DNA of 64,000 bases, from NCBI RefSeq assembly GCF_026914185.1, contig NC_070565.1, forward strand, positions 6,448,001 to 6,512,000, written 5' to 3'. Shown piece after piece: positions 22,525-33,644 of this stretch. The notes beneath the pieces are model-generated. The model saw only the letters and a list, made by a program, of their open reading frames with translations, was not told the DNA's origin and made no database searches. The DNA is from Puccinia triticina (lineage: Eukaryota > Basidiomycota > Pucciniomycetes > Pucciniales > Pucciniaceae). How positions within the stretch are numbered: the first letter of the stretch is position 1; the number at the start of each line of letters is the position of its first letter. Made by a program: the position numbers and the translations under genes.

Positions 22525-23630
22525 ATCTCATAATGGCGGACGCACTATTCAGAGTGCCGGACGCACTTTTGATAGTGCCAGACGCACTTTTGATAGTGCC
22601 AGACGCACTTTTCATAGTGGCGGACGCAATTTTGATAGTGGTGGACTCACTATTCAGAGTTCTGGACACACTTTTGATAGTGCCAGATGCACTTTTGATA
22701 GTGCCAGACGCACTTCTGATAGTGCTGGACGCACTCTTCATAGTGCCAGACGCACTTTTGATAGTGCTGGACGCACTCTTCATAGTGGCGGACGCACTTT
22801 TCATAGTGGCAGACAACACTGGGTCGCTACGCTATTTCAGCGCTACGCGTTAGCGTAGCGGCAAAAAGCGCCCATCTATCTTGCATAGCGTTAGCGCGCT
22901 GTTAGCGCCGCTACGCTGCGCTAATTTTCAGCGGCGCTAACAGCGCGCCAATTCTTTGTTAGCGTTAGCGCGCCGCTACAGTCGCTACGCTACGCTGCGC
23001 TGCGCTACAGCGCTTTTAGCGGAAAAAAAGCCCTTTTTTCCCGCTAAAGGCGCTGTAGCGCAGCGTAGCGCGCGCTCTTTTGCGCCCTACATGTTTAGCG
23101 TTAGCGCAATTGCGCGCATCTGCGCTAACGCTACGCTATCAGCTAAAATAGCTGCGCACCGCGTGCGCGTAGCGTTAGCGCATATGCGTGCAATTGCGCT
23201 AACACTACGCTAAAAAATAGCGCATTTGCGCTGCGCTACGCTACGCTAACCGCTATGGTTAGCGTAGCGACCCAGTGTTGTGGCAGACACACTGTTGATA
23301 GTGGCGGACTCACTGCCGGATGCACTTTTGATAGTGTCGGACGCACTCTTCATAGTGGCGGATGCACTTTTCACAGTGACGGTCGCAATTTTGATGGTGA
23401 CGGACTCACTATTCAGAGTGCTGACACACTTTGGATAGTGGCGGACTCACTATTCATAGTGGCAGACACACTTTTCAAAGTGGTGGACGCACTTTTCAAA
23501 GTGGTGGACGCACTTTTCAAAGTGGCGGACGCACTTTTCAACGTGGCAGACGCACTTTGCATAGTGGCAGACGCACCTATTGTAGTGGCGGACGCACTTT
23601 TCAAAGTGCCAGAGGCAGATTTTTTTTGTG
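22525..23630 (+). repeat. 21-bp minisatellite, split in two
   Basis: About 28 units of a 21-bp word (consensus GATAGTGCCAGACGCACTTTT) run from 22525 to 22814 and resume from 23280 to 23630. The GTGNCAGACGCAC core is well kept; the part after it varies. Because 21 is a multiple of three, all frames stay open and show seven-residue repeats (for example TIKSASG on the minus strand). There is no start context or wider gene to suggest that a protein is made. The gap is the TIR element below. Sequence outside the array (23640-23840) is shared, inverted, with 43546-43740. Confidence 0.85.
22815..23279. mobile_element. 465-bp TIR element made of short palindromes
   Basis: The perfect TIR AACACTGGGTCGCTACGCTA is present at both ends, with GTGGCAGAC immediately outside each (22806-22814 and 23280-23288). 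Almost the whole interior consists of GCGTTAGCGC, AGCGCTACGC and TAGCGTAGCG words plus one AAAAAAGCCCTTTTTT block. No coding capacity exists. The 9-bp flanking match is also part of the minisatellite unit, so it could be a coincidence of repeat phase rather than a true duplication. Confidence 0.75.
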
Positions 23631-23639
23631 TTGCATCAA

Positions 23640-23845
23640 AGGGGCTGGTATAGGGCCTGTGCAAACTCATCTGGGGCCTTTGGGTCCCAGGGAAGCTTGC
23701 ATTGGCCCTCTACGCGCCCCTTTGAGCCATTATTCAAATTTTTTCGAATATTCAAGCTTAAATTTGCCCAGGCATTATTCGACTTGAATCAAATTTGAAT
23801 ACAAACACTTGAATCAATTTGATTCGATGTGCTATGCCCTGGTTG
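23640..23845 (-). repeat. dispersed repeat, inverted copy at 43.5 kb
   Basis: Read on the minus strand this begins ATAGCACATCGAATCAAATTG and continues to GGCCCCAGATGAGTTTGC. The same order appears on the plus strand at 43546-43740. Runs of TTCAAATTTGATTC and TTCGAATATTC make it rich in small palindromes. It probably forms the end of the unit that carries the minisatellite, the other end being at about 22290-22370. Confidence 0.55.
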
Positions 23846-23849
23846 AGAT

Positions 23850-26005
23850 CCTTCATAAAAACAGCCAAGTCTTTCACATGAAATACCAATACAGGATTGT
23901 CATTTTCACCAGTGTTTATTGTGCAGATGACAGTGTTGTGGGAAGCTTGCTTGATGTTGCACTGAAGGAAAAATTGCCGTGTTTGGAGATAAAAAAGCTG
24001 TTGCTTTCACAGAGACGTACCTTTTTACTTATCTCCATAATCTTGTGCTCTGGCCCGCCCGCTGCCGGCGTTGTGCTCCTGTGAGTAGTTGATTGTAGCA
24101 TTTCCTGATTCCAAACAAAAAGATTGTCAGTTCTGGAAGCGGCTCAGCTGAAGACGTGAGAATTTGAGACAGGCAGGCAGAAACCTGGGCTTAACGGGGA
24201 GATTCATTGTGGTAATACTGTACTGGCTCCCTCGAACAATGCTTAGCTTGGATTGGAAGATGAATCAGCTTGACAGTCCTTTACGGTCTAACATACACGA
24301 GCACAATCATGTTGCACAGTAGTCATTGTGAGAGGGTGGCGGAATTTGAGACCAGCTTTTGGAGAGGCCACACGCAGGCTGAGAATGTGCAAAAATAAAT
24401 CCTGACCTATGTGCAACACTAAAGCAATAACTACGTATCAGAGCGCTTCTCCTCTCCTCAAAATAGGAGCAGCAAAAGTTGGCAATGATCTGATCATCAA
24501 ATTTCTGTTCTGCAAATGTGGTATCGGGTGGAATTATTGGATTTATTAGCAAGTGGGGTCTAGGAAAGAGAACAGGGGGAGGGGAAAAAACTTGCCCAAT
24601 CATGATACAATATGTCAGCCAATGCAAAGATGTAGTCCCGCAACCGTTTGACGATCTTGGATTTGAGGGCGTGAGGAGGAGCCGTTATGGAGCTCCGCTC
24701 GGTGCTAGGCCGGCGGCAGCGCTGGGAGGGGAAAGATGTGCCTGGTGGCTGCCCTCACGGATCGGTCCAGAAGAGTCGTGTGGATGCGAAGCGATAGCTG
24801 GGGGGGGGGAAGTGGTTTTGATTTTGTTTCGCCGGGGTTTGGATCCTTGGCGGTGGTTGGGTTTTGTTGATAGGATTCTGGATGGGTGATTGGGACTTCT
24901 TTTGGATGTCGGACTCGGATTCTTGACTCTTGACTCGAGATGGCGGATCAGAATGCCATGCTGCTCCCCTCCTCCAAGTTCTGCGAACTTGGACTCGGGG
25001 AGGCAACATGTCACATACATTTCATCATCTCCTTGCGCGCCGTGCGCGCGCACACAACACAACACAAAAAAAAACAAATCAAACAAAAGAAACTAGGAAA
25101 CAGGATCAAAAACAAAACAGAACAAAAGAACTCAGCAGGATGAAAATAAAGTAGAAAGAAGAGAAAACCACAGCCTAAGAGATGAGAAGGAAATGACACA
25201 ACACAGAGAGGAGGAGCAGAGAAGCAGGTCAGAAACAAAGACATGGAATAAACCCACAGTACAAGCTGTGTTAGGACCAAGAAGAAAAAAAAAAGGGAGG
25301 AAATAGGTAGAGAAGTGGGAAATAGGGGAAAGGGAAAGGAGTCATGAACTGAGAGTCTTGAGTCTTGAGAGGATTGATCTTGAGAGGAGCGCCGGTGGAA
25401 TTTGAGAACTGAAAAATAATTTGACTACCGGGTTGACCACCACACCGTCAAGCTTGGGGCGAGGAGCTTGGAGAAGAACTTTGGCTTGGATTTGGAAATC
25501 ACCATGTCGGCTGTGGAGGCCGCTTCGGCGACTGAAACAGTCTTGAGGGTCTTGGCGTGGCCAAGCTCAATTTGGATACCATTCCTTCATGTATCAAGAG
25601 ATCATTTGGATTTTTCTTAGTGATCTTTGCGGCCACAAGTGCTACTGTCTGGTGATGGGTCAAAGAAAATCCAGCAGTTTCAGGTAGCAAGAAAAATTCC
25701 AACATGGCTGGGGATACCAATTGTGAGGGGATCAAATAAATGTGAATGGTTGCGAGGGCTGTGGGTTGGGTGGGTACAGGTGAGCCTGGGGAATTGAGTA
25801 TATAGGCTTGAAATTCTTGATGGCTGGCGCGGTTTCCGTGGAATCTGTTACAGTTACTGGGCCGCGGTGTGGGGTGTTTGTGTGAGGGGAACGAGCGTTC
25901 TGGCCGTAGGTTGAGATTTGAGTTGATTTGTCGTGAGCAGAGACCTTAATTAGAGGCAGGTATAGCTGGGTGGTGCAGTTGAATCCACAGGCAATTGGAC
26001 ATGCT
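23850..26005. other. no gene assigned
   Basis: Open frames on both strands at 24685-25140 look tempting (an ATG frame MADQNAMLLPSSKFCELGLG starts at 24940), but they run into low-complexity AAAACAAA repeats and match no known family. A 78-codon minus-strand frame at 25499-25735 is also unrecognised. An unidentified or decayed host gene between 24.6 and 25.8 kb remains possible. Confidence 0.35.
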
Positions 26006-26009
26006 GAAC

Positions 26010-26360
26010 TTCCAGCTATCCTTTGTCCTCAACCCCTCCGCTGTTGCACTTGCGCAGTCTGAGGGGCAATATTTGATGGCCCCCCTTTGCATAATGCCTT
26101 TACTGCGCGCGCTGAGGGTCATCTACCCACCTTTTTTTAACCCTGCTAGACAGGAATGGAAGGTGGGAGCGGGCTGAGTGTAGTTTTTTTTCTTTCTTTT
26201 GTCTGAGTGTCTTGTATACCCAAGTGTTTTTTTGTTTTTTTTTGATTTTAGCTTTTGTAGAGGGGAAACCCTTGGTATTTGTTTTTGTGATTTTGTAAAT
26301 TGCTAGGGAGAACCCTTGATCTTTCATTCTATATTTCACTGACTTTAATATACTTGGATG
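26010..26360 (+). repeat. dispersed 350-bp repeat, copy 2
   Basis: Same unit and orientation as 12225-12595, including GGCCCCCCTTTGCATAATGC and TTTTAACCCTGCTAGACAGG. Confidence 0.75.
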
Positions 26361-26562
26361 AGAAAATTTCCACATTTTTCATTTTTTTATTTTTACTTTT
26401 TTTATATATTTCATAATCATTCTTAGGAACTTATTTTCCCTGTAGCCAATCTCATGACTTAAAGGCTGTGGCCTGAGCTTCTGCATTCAAACATGTGGTG
26501 CCAAAAACATTAGATGACCCACTGTACATAAAATCATTTACAGGATGTTCCTTGCCAGGGGG

Positions 26563-27762
26563 TAGAGATGGCCTCTTGCACCCGGGTACCCACCGCGGGT
26601 GCGGGTACCCACCTGAAATTTCGCAAAATCTCAACACCCGCACCCGCACCCGGCACCCACCGGCTTGTGCTCGGCGGGTATACCGGGTACCTGCTGGCGG
26701 GTGCCGGGTGCAGGGGCGGGTACCCGCTCTGATATACTCACTGCCGGTGAGAAATCCCTCCCGGTCAGCAATACATACACTCGCTGACCGAGAGGGATTA
26801 CCACAGTCAGCAAGCTCATCGCGATGGCAGGGAGGGAGTCCTCCCAGCCATCAAGCCATCAATTATATTGATGACTGGGAGGGAGTCCTCCCAGCCATCG
26901 AGCCATTGATTATATCAATGACTGGGAGGGAGTCCTCCCAGCCATCAATTATATTGATGACCGGGAGGGAGGACTTCCTCCCGGTCATCGCAGCGAGTAT
27001 ATTGATGACCAGGAGGAAGTCCTCCCAGCCATCGATATAATCAATGGCTGGGAGGACTTCCTCCCGGTCATTGATATAATTGATTATATTGATGACTGGG
27101 AGGAAGTCCTCCCAGCCATTGATTATATCGATGACCGGGAGGAAGTCCTCCCAGCCATTGATTATATCGATGACCGGGAGGAAGTCCTCCCAGCCATCGA
27201 TTATATTGATGACCGGGAGGAAGTCCTCCCAGCCATTGATTATATTGATGACCGGGAGGAAGTCCTCCCAGCCATTGATTATATCGATGGCTGGGAGGAC
27301 TTCCTCCTGGTCATCAATATACTTGCTGACCCCGGGATTCCTCCCGGAGTCCGGGGGTATAGTACCTCCTTGACCGGAGGGATCCCTCCAGTCAAAGAGG
27401 TGCACAAGCTTTTCGATCGGAGGGACTCCTCCGGTCAAGGAGTCCCTCCGGTTGTGGAGGTGTACACACCTCTGGGTGGAGGGATCGCTCCGCTTGAGGA
27501 GGTGTACACACCTCTGGGCGGAGGGATCGCTCCGCTTGAGGTGGTATGTACACCTCCCACCTCTTCAAGTGGAGAGATCCCTCCGATCCATCTGGCCCAC
27601 CAAGATGGGCGGGTACCCGGATGGGTACCCGTTTTTTTCCTCCCCAAAAACTGAACACCCGCACCCGCACCCAGCACCCGCCGGCGGGTGCTGAGCGGGT
27701 GTTCCGGGTACCTGCTGGCGGGTGCCGGGTACCCGCAAATGGGTACCCAAGTGCCATCTCTA
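26563..27762. mobile_element. 1.2-kb hAT-type element with palindrome array
   Basis: The ends TAGAGATGGC... and ...GCCATCTCTA are flanked by a perfect 8-bp duplication CCAGGGGG (26555-26562 and 27763-27770). GGTACC-rich modules of about 150 bp lie near each end, in the same direct orientation (26576-26735 and 27605-27745; both contain CACCCGCACCCGCACCC and GGGTACCTGCTGGCGGGTGC). Between them, 26820-27540 is a tandem series of self-complementary units such as GGGAGGAAGTCCTCCC joined by CATTGATTATATCGATG. No transposase is present. The 8-bp duplication and the TIR type point to hAT. Confidence 0.85.
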
Positions 27763-27770
27763 CCAGGGGG

Positions 27771-28540
27771 GCATCAATGGATGTTCAGGAGGAGTTTGAA
27801 GTGGTGGGAAATAAGTCAAGAATCTTGTGATTCCAATGGTGCCAAAGGCACAGCAAAAATTAGAAGGCTTTGTGGAGGTATTGGGGAAGATAGGGGAGTG
27901 TGACACATGCCCTGCCATTTATTTGGCTTGATTCTGTAGGACAGACATGTCACCAGGCCTAGAGACAAGTGCCTCCTTCGGAGGTTGCTACGCTCCCCCA
28001 AGGAGGGACTTATGTTCATCTCAAAGCAGCCTGACTTAATGTGACTGGGGATCCCACAATCAGCAGTTCAAACTGCGGAGATGAAACACTTCAAGTTGCG
28101 AGCCTATCAAATCCTCTGGGTGAGGCGAGCACCGCAGGGTATCACAGCTGGGCCGCCGCATCCTACGGTATTGTGGTGATAGCGGACTGCTGTTAAACAA
28201 GATACACAACAAGGGTTCAGATTAAACACACCAAGCACCTTCTTTTTCTTGTCCTTGTCTAAGAATAGATTGAAATCCGCCGACATCTGACCCGCAACTG
28301 AAGAGGCCTTGTGTGGAGGTGTGAAGAAGTTGGTTTACTAATGTATTCGAAGACCCATTGAGCAAGATTTTTCCAACAGGACTGCTAAGACGACCATTGC
28401 TCAGCAATGTGCTCAATAAGATGAGAGACATGATGGATAGGTTCAATGCATCATAGGAAGGATTATGTAGAGCGGCAAGGAAATTACATGAGGTGAGTAC
28501 ATTGACCTAGATTGTAGAAGTGGTGAGCATTAAGTTGAGC
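27771..28540. other. spacer with one short hairpin element
   Basis: Between the hAT-type element and Rpt6 the only recognisable item is the short inverted unit GTGCCTCCTTCGGAGG...GGAGGGACTTATG at about 27968-28012, related to the ends of the 576-bp element. The sequence then looks like ordinary non-coding DNA. Confidence 0.5.
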
Positions 28541-30105
28541 TCATGTGAACAGCTTATTAGTCGAGGTACTTGCATCCTGTGTTTTTTTTTTTTTTTTTTG
28601 CCAGGAAAGAAGAAAAAAAGGAAGAGAGTCAGTGTATTGCTAGGCTTGTTTTGGATGGAGAGCGGGTGCAAAGGAGACAGAAGACTGACGAGGTTGCGCT
28701 TCAAGACCTTAGCTACGGCCAGTTCCAAGTCCTCTTGAGTCACGTGTTGTCGACGCTCACGTAAGGCATACATCCCTACGAAAAGAAAAGAAAAGAAGAG
28801 CACGTTATTATCCGAGGCCTGATGAGAGAACCCTCCTAGACAACTTGCCTGCTTCGGTACAGATGCCTTTCACTTCAGCTCCACTACAGTTGCCCATTTT
28901 TTCTGCCAAGGCTCTCAAATTGATCCCACGGGTCAAGGACATCTTGAGAGGGAAGAAGGCGTTTTTTTTTTTTTTCAGTGGGATGATGTATTACTATCAG
29001 ACGGGCGACTAGGAGGGTAGGAAGCCAACCTTTCGGGAGTGAATTCGGAGGATCGAGACTCTTGCTTCGGGGCCGGGAGGGGGGAACTCGATCTTGCGGT
29101 CGACTCGGCCTGGTCTGAGGAGGGCGGAGTCGAGGATATCGATACGGTTGGTGGCCATGATGACCTTGATGTTTTTGGTGGGTTCGAAGCCGTCGAGCTG
29201 GTTGAGGAGTTCGAGCATGGTACGCTGGACCTCCGAGTCGCCGCCGCCGCTGCCGCTCTCGCCCCGGGAACTGCCGATCGAGTCGATCTCGTCCATGAAG
29301 ATGATCGAGGGCGCATGTTCCCGGGCCATCACGAACAGCTCCCTGACCATTCGGGAGCCCTCGCCGATGTACTTCTGGACGAGCTCGCTCCCACTGACCC
29401 GGATGAACCGGCAGTCGGTGTGGTGTGCGACCGCACGAGCCAGCAGCGTCTTGCCCGTGCCCGGAGGCCCGTAGAGCAGCACCCCTTTCGGCTGGGCGAT
29501 TCCCAGCGCATCGAATAGTTCGGGATGCTTGACGGGCAGCTCGATGACCTCCTTGATCTCCTTGATCTGCTTGTCAAGCCCTCCGACCATCTCGTACGTC
29601 GAGTCAGGCACCTTCTCGACCATCATCAGCGAGACCAGGGGATCGACCTTGGATGGCAGGATCGAGTGGAGCTGATAGGAATCCGAGCGCAGGGCGACCC
29701 GCAGTGCAGGCGTGAGCTGGGACAGCTGAATCGATGGTGCAAAATCAACAACTACGGACAGCATACAGACAGTCAGTTTAGTTGCCTGTGTGTGGGGAAC
29801 TATTGAGGGCGTGACCGACCATATTTTCCCTCGGGTTGGACCTTGACCAAGACCTTCTTCTTTCCCATCACCTTGACGACCTCGCCGACGTAGCTGCCGG
29901 GTTCTTGCAACAGCTGGAGCTCCTCCCTGAGCAGCCGGACGCGGGCATTGAGCGAGTTACGCTGGGCCTCGAGTCGTCTGAGGTTCTGCGTCTTCCTGTT
30001 CACCGCCAGCTGGAGATACTCGGTCTTGGTCTGGTAGTACGATCCTATGCCGCCCTGGCTGCTCGCCTGGCTGCTCGATGGGGGCTGTGCGACGAGTGAA
30101 GGCAT
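28541..30105 (-). CDS. RPT6: 26S proteasome regulatory ATPase Rpt6
   Basis: This AAA ATPase of the proteasome base ring unfolds ubiquitinated substrates. Five exons give 407 residues: 29820-30105, 29030-29751, 28849-28942, 28690-28775 and 28541-28576. That is close to the 405-406 of yeast and human Rpt6. An N-terminal coiled coil ([20 protein letters not shown]) is followed by an OB region, Walker A GPPGTGKT, Walker B IIFMDEID, the [17 protein letters not shown] sensor and arginine-finger region, and the C-terminal tail NKLFT, like the KLFK/KLWK ends that dock on the core particle. Start MPSLVAQ is chosen by family length; an in-frame upstream ATG at 30237 is possible. The third intron (28776-28848) begins GCAAGT and ends TAG, a GC-AG intron. 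It is divergent from Trs23. The gene appears intact. Confidence 0.93.
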
Positions 30106-30293
30106 GGCTGGTTCTCTGTGGTGGTGGGGTGTGGGCAGTGGCTGGTCTTTTCCGATTGCAGATGGGCGCGGCAGAGATGACGAAGCACTCCCCGGGGGTA
30201 TCCTACCCACTACCCGGCTGCCGGGGGGTGTGGACATCCAACGGTCATGAGGCAGAAGAGGGCAGAAGTCAAGAGGGAAGAGGCAGGCCCAAG
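30106..30293. promoter_or_regulatory. shared intergenic region Rpt6 / Trs23
   Basis: The 188 bp between two divergent start codons must hold both promoters. No clear TATA box is seen. The region is GC-rich and part of it is open in frame with Rpt6. Confidence 0.5.
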
Positions 30294-30856
30294 ATGTCCA
30301 ACACCACCTTCTCGCTCTGGATCATCAACAAGGCCGGCGGATTGATCTAGCAAGTCAGATTCCTCACCTGCCTCCCTGCGCCCCGCTCGCCACTGACCAC
30401 CTCTCCTCCCCCTCCAGCCAGAAGACGTACGCCGAGGGCCTGCTTCCCCAGCTCAGCTCGAACGACTATCTCGTCCTCGCCGGAACCTTCCACGGGATCC
30501 ATGCGATCACCTCCAAGCTCTCGCCCGTCCATCCTTCCGGGGGAGGTGTCGAGACCGTCGAAGCCGAGACATTCAAGATGAGCTGCTTCCAGACTCTCAC
30601 CGGTACACACCATTCCTCACTCATTCACACAGGGTGTCGTATTGCCCACTGACTGGCACTCTTCTGTTTTTTGGTCCGCAAAGGTACCAAGTTCGTCCTC
30701 TTCACTTCTCCCTCCCACCCATCCCCTTCAAGGCTACTGTCCAGGATCTATGGCGTCTATGCCGATCTGCTCAAAGACCCATTCTACACAGTCGAAAATC
30801 CGATCAGAAATGAGACATTTGATAAACGTTGTCATTCGATCTGTACCAATATTTAG
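30294..30856 (+). CDS. TRS23: TRAPP complex subunit Trs23 (TRAPPC4)
   Basis: This is a core TRAPP subunit, part of the exchange factor for Ypt1/Rab1 in ER-to-Golgi transport. Three exons (30294-30350, 30419-30602, 30684-30856) give 137 residues, similar to the short fungal forms. The longin-type start [15 protein letters not shown] is followed by [38 protein letters not shown], then [20 protein letters not shown] and ETFDKR, all in family order. The PDZ-like insert of the human protein is absent. Intron 1 starts GCAAGT right after ATCTA and ends CCAG, a second GC-AG intron. The last exon might instead splice at 30828; the short tail CHSICTNI is assumed. Convergent with the hydrolase gene. Confidence 0.85.
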
Positions 30857-31093
30857 TCTGATGATCTCAAATATTCCAGCCGCCTCTGCCTCCTCACATT
30901 GTAAATATGAATTAACACATAAATTAACAGCCTCCCGTGAGCCCTTTTCTCTTTGGAAAACTGTACGAAAACTGGTTGACCAGGAAAGTTAAGAGCAAAT
31001 GAGCAATGCATTGTGAGTAAAATACTCAATCAAGCCAGCCAATCTCCGGGAGTCCAATAGACTCACTACAACCGCCCAAGTACACACTGGCGG

Positions 31094-32326
31094 TTACGTT
31101 CTCGAGGGCATCGTTCCAGAAATGAACTGATGGATTGAGAGTCGATAACGCGATTTAGAGAAAGCGTTGTCATGCAAAGCGTGAGGGATGACAGAGTAGG
31201 CGACCCGGGGATCGAGATCTGGGGATTTGGAAAGACGGGCGGAACGGGTGAGGTCGTAGAGGTCGCGGGTGAGAGAAGGCGGAACGAGCTCGTCGAGTTG
31301 GCTCTGGATGAAGAGGATCGGTAAGCGGGTGTCGATGGCCTGGAGGGCCTCGGCGGAGTGCCATCGGTCGAGAGCGAGCGGGCCGAGGTAATGGTAGGGC
31401 AGCCACTTGGAGGGATAGAGTACCTTGACCATCTGTGGCACCGAAGGCAGCGGATTCTCGAGGATCAGCCCGGCCACCCGGGCCCGAGCCGTCCGGCCGC
31501 CGGCCCCGGTGGCCTCCAGCTTGGCCAGCAGCTGTGCTGCCGCCGCTCCGCCGAGCGAGTGCCCATGCACCCACACCGGCACCTCCTCGTCCAGCCCGAC
31601 CCGCGCACGCAACCCCTCCAGCACCCGCAAATAATCACGAACCATGCCCGTCTGGCTCTGTCGGTACCCCGGAGGGGTCAGCGCCGTCAACGGGAACGGT
31701 AGCGGGCCCCCAGACGTCCAGTATCCTCGTGGCGATAACGCAAATAGACCGAGCCTCGGCGAATCGGCCCGCGATGGCGGGAGTAGCAGCTCGCGAAAGA
31801 CGGGGAGCCGCGCCAGCGTGTTTCCCGCGTTGCCTTGTCGACGCCCGGGTCAGCAAAGCCGATCTCCGAGTGTGGGATAATAGAGATGCTGACCTTGGAG
31901 ATAGAATATCAGGCCGTCCGGCGCGTCCGAGCCGAGCGAGGAAGGCGTGAGCAAGAGGCCGTCCAGACGCGGACTTCCGGACACGGGTGGGAAGGAGAGG
32001 GTGCGGACGGCGAGGCCTTGGAGGAGCGGGTCGGCGGGGTCGAGCTCTTGGGTGCGCGAGCCGGGCGGGAAGTAGGGCATGTAGATCAGGCGGCGTTGGA
32101 AGAGGACGAGCATGAGGCACTATCGGGCCGCTTCACCAACAACAGTATCACCAAAATTGCGATGAGCAGCGGGAGCAGAGGTCGCTAGCTCCGGGGTCGG
32201 AAACCGGCGCACCTTCCATGTCCATAGCGCTATCGGAAGCCCAACCAGCAGCTGGCAGACCAGAGCCCACGGCACCCCGTGATCAGGCGCAGACGAACAG
32301 GCCTCCAGACCGGCCTCGTCCGCCAT
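31094..32326 (-). CDS. membrane-anchored alpha/beta-hydrolase
   Basis: Three exons (32213-32326, 31894-32119, 31094-31833) give 359 residues. The first exon encodes a short polar start and a hydrophobic segment (WALVCQLLVGLPIALW), a likely single membrane anchor. It is followed by FQRRLIYMPYFPPGSR, the type of junction seen in ABHD12/13 and Bem46-like enzymes. The hydrolase core has the strand FYLQGNAGN, the nucleophile elbow GHSLGG (Ser), the acidic residue in SQLDELVPP and a His in VIPHALHDNAF, a complete catalytic triad. Substrate is unknown; lipases or thioesterases of endomembranes are the nearest families. Exon joins are inferred from frame and from consensus ends (GTCAGC...CAAG with an internal CTGAC). 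The gene appears intact. Confidence 0.82.
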
Positions 32327-33070
32327 CCGAGCCACCGACCACACCGACCACGCACGCCAGCACACTCGGGGCGCCCTAGAACGTCCCTTGAAGAAGTGTC
32401 TTGTGGACTCGAGCCGACTCCGCGGGTGGACAGGCAGCCGAAACATCGTCCGTACCAGTCCGCGATTCATCGGTTGCGCTCTCCGCTTCGATAGTCTGGC
32501 CTCGTTTGTGTCCCAATTTCCCAAGCGAAACTCGGCGAGGTGGTTGGGATTGGGGTTGTTGCTCGAGAGCCTCGGGCTTCGGCCACCTCGCTGCCCCAGG
32601 ATACATCTCAAACCCCACAACCCATTACTCTTCATCAAGCACCTTGCACAAGTACATAAATAGGTACACGTTGGTGGACTATTTAAGGTGTTCAATATAT
32701 GGTATTCAAAATTGCATAAGATTTTTTTACATAAAATCATAAACTGCAATTTTGGCTGGGAGATGTCACTTTAAGTTTTATGCACGCTGACATCTCCCAG
32801 CCAAAATTGGTTTTATGATTTTATTGTGTTTTGAAAAAAGCTTGGACAATTTTACACAACTAGTTCTACAGTGGAAAGTTTAAAAGCTACACTTTTGGGG
32901 TCTGGGAGGCACTAGTAGTTGGATATGAGCAGAATCTGTAAGTGAACCCCATTTTTGGAATACATCAAGTGAATTTGGTGTTTTTGTGATGGAGGGGGGG
33001 ATTGCTCAACTGTCCAAGAATTATTCAAAACACAATATGTAAATAGTGACATATGCAATTTTGAATATCA
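32327..33070. other. spacer with a strong hairpin
   Basis: The first 350 bp is GC-rich with no assigned gene. At about 32749-32812 AATTTTGGCTGGGAGATGTC and its reverse complement form a 24-bp stem with a loop of about 20 nt. From 32690 on, TTCAAAATTGCATA and its inverse mark the edges of TA-rich repeats. Confidence 0.5.
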
Positions 33071-33644
33071 TATTTAGGTGTTCAAAGTTGACTTGCATAA
33101 AATCATAACACCATAAAATCATAAAATTCTCACCAGGGGAGATATGTTCCCACTCTCCAGAGAGTGCCAGAGCTGAATTTTATGTGAGTTTTGGTTGGAT
33201 GTCAGTCAGATGTACATTAGGAAATGATTCTGAATTTGTGTCAGAAACAAATCACAAGCTTTTGGTAATTTTGTTGAAAGTGATTCAGGAGTCAATGCAA
33301 TGTTTTCTAAAAACTTCTCATGATTTAAGGGGAACTCAATTTCAAAATTTCAATGAAATCAGATTTTGTTAAATGCAAACTCATCAATAAATCATGTTGA
33401 ATTTATGTTGAAATGTAGCAAAACAGGCTAATAATTTCCAAATTCACTTTTTCTGTACAAAATATATTTCCCCAATTTGCTAATATTTTCCCTCAGGCTC
33501 AAACATACCAGCAAAAAAACATAGAAACAAGCTTTATTTCTTTTGCAGAGCTTTTGATATGAAATGCAGAAAATTCTGCATCCCAATATTATCAAGTAGA
33601 ATATATCAATGCAGGCTTGAGCCAATTGATTGATAGGTAGCCGG

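Noticed and set aside
22430..22819. 129-codon frame with TIKSASG repeats (minus strand) and similar frames on the plus strand
   Set aside because: The frames are a by-product of the 21-bp unit, open in several frames at once, with no promoter, splice or family evidence.
24685..25143. Overlapping frames of 133 (-) and 67 (+) codons starting MFDLFFFVLC and MADQNAMLLP
   Set aside because: The ends run into AAAACAAA low-complexity DNA and neither translation matches a family. Kept only as a possibility in the region note.
26820..27540. Regularly spaced repeats that look like a CRISPR array
   Set aside because: The units are self-complementary and the spacers are also repeated and palindromic. 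The window is eukaryotic, and the array lies between hAT-type ends. No cas-like gene is present.
29039..29518. Long plus-strand frames of 126-159 codons opposite Rpt6
   Set aside because: They are shadows of the strongly conserved Rpt6 coding strand in GC-rich DNA.
31435..31950. 171-codon plus-strand frame rich in Pro, Ala and Arg
   Set aside because: Antisense shadow of the alpha/beta-hydrolase exon and its intron.
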